NCBI RefSeq assembly: GCF_026262505.1 | Contig: NC_067204.1 | Coordinates: 1,521,797 to 1,585,796 of the forward strand | Origin: Trichomonas vaginalis G3 | Taxonomy: Eukaryota > Parabasalia > Trichomonadida > Trichomonadidae | Direction of reading: 5' to 3' | Length of the DNA stretch: 64,000 nt | In this document: positions 61,334 through 64,000 of the stretch, piece after piece | Layout: every line of letters starts with the position of its first letter | How positions within the stretch are numbered: position 1 is the first letter of the stretch | The notes under the pieces: model-generated | Databases searched by the model: none | What the model was told of the DNA's origin: nothing | What the model saw: only the letters and a program-made list of their open reading frames with translations | Position numbers and translations under genes: made by a program

Positions 61334-62488
61334 TTAACCTTTTATCTTCACCGAGTTCATCGAAGATTGAACGTTAAATGCTCGTAAGTAAAAAGGGTTG
61401 TTGTATTTGTGTACATTTTTTTTCAGTTCTTCCATTCTATGCTGAATATTTTCATCTGGTGCTGGAGTCTTTTGTATGTCGGCAAACATTTTTCGATATT
61501 CTTCTACTATGTCAGCCGAATTTTTTTTAGACTCTTGGAAATATTCCATATTCTCCGCATACTCTTGTTGAGGGTCAAGATTTTTCGGCTGTTCCAAATC
61601 TTCATCTAGTTCTGTGAAGTTAGTTTCCAAAGGAGTGACTTGTTCGTTTCCTTCAGGCTCTTCTAGCTGTTGTTGCTGAACTATTTCTTCCATGTCTGGT
61701 TGTATCTGAACTATTTCTTCCTGTGGAGTTTCTTGTACCTCATCTGCTGGCATTTCATATATTCCGAGACCGTTTTTAACAATTTCCCTATCTACGTCAT
61801 CCGCATTCATAAGCTTTTGTTCTTTCGTTCCGTCTCTATTTTTTACGCGTTTCATGACGAAAGTTGAATTGTCATTTAGCTCTGACATCAAATATCTCGG
61901 AGTAAATTCATCCATGTCATTTGGATGATATGCTATTAAATCATATCCCTTAGCGAGCTTGTATTTTCCAGGTTTGAGATTATATCCGTTTTGGTGCTGA
62001 GCCATAAAGCTAAATAGGTTCGGGTCAGTATTTCCATCCTTGAACTTTCCAATAGCTTCTTTATATCTGTCACTAAAGTCAACAGTATCTGGGAAACCAC
62101 ACTCTTCTTTAAGCATTTTTAAGAATTCTTGGTTTCCTTGTTCTCTACTTCTTTTATGTCCTTGCTCTGTTTGTGGTTGTTGTTGTGCAGGGTTTTGAAC
62201 TGTTGGTTGCTGTGCTGGTTGTTGTGTTGGTTGTTGTGTTGGTTGTTGTGCAGGGTTTTGAACTGTTGGTTGTTGTGCATGCCTGTGTCTGTGTCCATGT
62301 GACGATGTAAATGTTTTAGGTAGTCCTGGTGCAGGTGCTTCTCTTGGAGGGTTTGGTGGTATATAAGTTCCACCAGCTGGCACATATGTTCCATCTGCAG
62401 CGTAATGTCCTACCTGACTTTTCGTTTTTAAGAAAGCATTTACTAGGTCTGTTTTGGTCTGTTGTAACTCTTTTTCTTGACTTTTCAC
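61334..62488 (-). CDS. Low-complexity virion-candidate protein, 384 aa (start uncertain)
   Basis: A Pro/Gln/Thr repeat region at about residues 73-105 (AQQPTVQNPAQQPTQQPTQQ) follows a His-rich stretch (SSHGHRHRHA). A folded-looking part at about 115-235 (GFPDTVDFSDRYKEAIGKFK, KPGKYKLAKGYDLIAYHPND) and an acidic Gln-rich tail with helices follow. There is no convincing ATG at the start and the frame overlaps the stop of the preceding ORF by 4 bases, so the true N-terminus is unclear. Not recognised. Confidence 0.5.
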   Translation of the reverse strand: MKSQEKELQQTKTDLVNAFLKTKSQVGHYAADGTYVPAGGTYIPPNPPREAPAPGLPKTFTSSHGHRHRHAQQPTVQNPAQQPTQQPTQQPAQQPTVQNPAQQQPQTEQGHKRSREQGNQEFLKMLKEECGFPDTVDFSDRYKEAIGKFKDGNTDPNLFSFMAQHQNGYNLKPGKYKLAKGYDLIAYHPNDMDEFTPRYLMSELNDNSTFVMKRVKNRDGTKEQKLMNADDVDREIVKNGLGIYEMPADEVQETPQEEIVQIQPDMEEIVQQQQLEEPEGNEQVTPLETNFTELDEDLEQPKNLDPQQEYAENMEYFQESKKNSADIVEEYRKMFADIQKTPAPDENIQHRMEELKKNVHKYNNPFYLRAFNVQSSMNSVKIKG

Positions 62489-63534
62489 AACAGTTGCTCT
62501 AACGGCGTCATAGCACTTTGAACTGCCTGTCTCGTTGCTGCATCTGTTATTTTCGTCATATTTTGTGCTACTTCTTTTAACTCTTTGTCGAAACCTTCAG
62601 ACTTCAGTTTCTTTCCAGATGAGAAGTCGTTCACTTGTTTCACCTTACTATGAAGAGCTTCGAAGGCGTTCTTAAAGTCAGCATTCGTTAAAGCTTCATT
62701 TGAACTGTCTTCATCCGCTTGTATTTTTGTCCTTATTGACCCTATAAGCTGGGCTGCTTTAGCGTTGGCTTGGGCATCTAACCAGTCATTGTTAGCTTTT
62801 ATATATTCCGCGCTTTTCATTGCCTTTTGCATGGCTGCGTCGTTATTTTTACTTTCTTGTGCTAAGTTTTCATACTGTACGGTTTGGTTTTGCAACTGTA
62901 AAAGTTTTTCTGCCTTTACATTTGCTTCAACTTCTTTTTTATACTCATCGCTATCCATATATGTCTTCAGGGCTTTTTGTTTTATCTCTTCATCTTTCAG
63001 TACTTTATATCGAGTAGTATGGTTTTTCAAATTTATGACATCTTGTTCCATTTTTGCTACTTCTGCTGCTTTTTCTGACACTTTTTTCGCATATTCCTCT
63101 GTACTTAGTTCTTTCAGTTGTTCTTCTTTCTTCTTTTTCTCTACGTTTAACTCATTGAGTTTCTTTGTGTGTCTGTCATATTCTAGTTTCTTTTCGTTTT
63201 CACTTATTTGCTTCTGTATGTCTATGTTTGACTTTTTGACATCTGTTATTTGATTTTTGAGTGAACTCAAATTCATTTGACTTTGAGGGTTATATGCTGT
63301 TCCGTCTGCAGCTCCACCATAGCCTGCCATTTTCGCTAAAAGTGCCGCTCTTAAACCTCCACTCTGTGCACCAATAACTCGGTTTAAAAGCATAGGGTTG
63401 CTTGACATTTGTTGCAACATAGTGGGGTCATTCATAATTTGTTGTTGCAACTGTTGTTGTGGTGTCAGTTTTACTATTGGATGTTTCAATGCTCTCTTCC
63501 TCTTATGTATATTCTTACGTAGCTTACGTGGCAT
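62485..63534 (-). CDS. Basic-start coiled-coil virion candidate, 349 aa
   Basis: Residues 1-18 are strongly basic (MPRKLRKNIHKRKRALKH), suited to DNA or core binding. Residues ~25-60 are Gln/Met-rich. At 69-73 the string MAGYG fits the adenain-type (M/I/L)XGX-G cleavage rule. Residues ~90-260 are long heptad-like coiled coil (KEEQLKELSTEEYAKKVSEK and similar). Such a protein could be a processed core or scaffold protein. Leader TTTAACTTCACTTAAAATG. It is the outermost gene seen at this end. Confidence 0.5.
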   Translation of the reverse strand: MPRKLRKNIHKRKRALKHPIVKLTPQQQLQQQIMNDPTMLQQMSSNPMLLNRVIGAQSGGLRAALLAKMAGYGGAADGTAYNPQSQMNLSSLKNQITDVKKSNIDIQKQISENEKKLEYDRHTKKLNELNVEKKKKEEQLKELSTEEYAKKVSEKAAEVAKMEQDVINLKNHTTRYKVLKDEEIKQKALKTYMDSDEYKKEVEANVKAEKLLQLQNQTVQYENLAQESKNNDAAMQKAMKSAEYIKANNDWLDAQANAKAAQLIGSIRTKIQADEDSSNEALTNADFKNAFEALHSKVKQVNDFSSGKKLKSEGFDKELKEVAQNMTKITDAATRQAVQSAMTPLEQLL

Positions 63535-64000
63535 TTTAAGTGAAGTTAAAAAGCGGCTTTTGACAGATGTTTATATGACACTTCTTGTTCAGCACAAAAA
63601 ACTACTCGGTCAAAGTGTTGTCAGTTTTGTAAAATAACCGTCCTATCTCATTCTATAAGGGGAAAAGGCTTCTCAAAGTATACTTCCTTGGAACGCCTGT
63701 AACTTTTCCTGTAGCGACGATAGACCCTTACTTGTCCGAACAAAGTTATACTATTTTGAGTGCTCTACAAAAAAGTCAACGGCTACGACTCTCAAAAACC
63801 GTTGTGTAAAAAGTTTTACCGTTGGACAAAAAAGTATGTATAGAAAACAAAAAACGTTTATAGTTCATTCAATATTTGAGATGGAACGGTTTTCCAACGG
63901 TAACTATTAAATAAAATAAAATTATAGAAGGGGTTACCGTTGACGAAAACGGTTTATTTTAAACTTTTCTATGAGTAGTCCGAAAAAAACAGTTTATTTT
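63535..64000. promoter_or_regulatory. Non-coding right flank with Myb-like sites
   Basis: No gene seen. The last ~240 bp contain at least six CCGTTG/CAACGG or AACGG strings in both orientations (about 63775-63955), among T-rich and A-rich runs. Myb-type factors recognise this core and trichomonads use Myb proteins at promoters, so this may be a promoter for a gene beyond the window, or part of the element's terminal region. Confidence 0.4.

Larger units (their letters stand above)
39694..64000. mobile_element. Maverick/Polinton element, degraded, ends not seen
   Basis: A contiguous block of genes diagnostic of the family: family B DNA polymerase, DDE integrase, A32-like packaging ATPase and double jelly-roll capsid, with superfamily 3 helicase, pVI-like and penton-like candidates. 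At least 24.3 kb lies in the window and no terminal inverted repeat or target duplication can be identified. Several genes are broken (about six to ten breaks in total, some possibly sequence errors), while integrase, ATPase and helicase frames look whole. This suggests a fairly young copy that can no longer act alone. An adenain-like protease, expected in the family, was not recognised. Confidence 0.9.

Noticed and set aside
62765-63253. 162-codon Ser/Phe-rich plus-strand frame
   Set aside because: Antisense shadow of the lysine/glutamate-rich coiled-coil gene.
39694-64000. Integrated bacteriophage, because of the collar fibre and Dam-type methylase
   Set aside because: PolB, DDE integrase, A32-like ATPase and double jelly-roll capsid together define a Polinton; no terminase, portal or tail-tube genes are seen.
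1-64000. tRNA, rRNA or riboswitch genes
   Set aside because: No cloverleaf, rRNA core or aptamer pattern was seen on either strand by eye; a covariance-model scan was not possible here.

Overview
The window looks like nuclear DNA of a parabasalid protist, most likely Trichomonas vaginalis. The evidence is A+T-rich DNA, intronless genes with an initiator-like TCATTG just before a start codon, surface-protein genes whose short cytoplasmic tails end in NPYE, and a long Maverick/Polinton element of the kind that fills that genome. The species call is an inference from these traits.

Region 1 (1-39,664) is a head-to-tail array of eight nearly identical units, about 5.10 kb each, or 6.36 kb when they carry an extra insert. 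Hairpin anchors lie at 1, 5100, 11458, 16555, 19318, 25672, 30771 and 35870. Unit 4 is cut by a 100-N assembly gap. Each unit holds pieces of a minus-strand surface-protein gene, a tail-only relic of a paralogue, a 410-bp MITE-like element flanked by TA ('G'), and a 1.97-kb element ('E'). E splits the surface gene and is flanked by 89-bp direct copies of host sequence. E contains the most striking structure here: about 14 different stem-loops in series, spaced about 63 bp apart, followed by one intact 182-codon ORF of unknown family. In units 2, 5 and 8 a 1,253-bp foldback element ('F', inner arms about 430 bp, 5-6 bp target duplication) sits in the surface gene. Every third unit is affected, which suggests a three-unit higher-order repeat.

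Region 2 starts at a 29-base A run (39,665-39,693) that cuts the third F copy, and runs to the window edge as a degraded Maverick/Polinton. Recognisable parts are an adenine methyltransferase, a phage-type tail-collar fibre, a DDE integrase, two pVI-like amphipathic proteins, family B DNA polymerase, a NUMOD4/HNH nuclease, an A32-like packaging ATPase, a superfamily 3 (DUF5906-like) helicase, a penton-like minor capsid candidate, the double jelly-roll major capsid, and a coiled-coil virion candidate. Several genes are broken (roughly six to ten breaks in all), so it is a fossil or near-fossil copy. No terminal inverted repeats are visible, so its ends are unknown.

Within region 2, 48.0-52.0 kb is an island of small, mostly unrecognised ORFs arranged around divergent promoters, one of them built from a 21-22 bp minisatellite. 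The 304-residue ORF at 52.35 kb is bracketed by inverted copies of a 48-bp palindromic repeat, like a cargo cassette. The last 460 bp is non-coding and rich in Myb-like CCGTTG/CAACGG sites.
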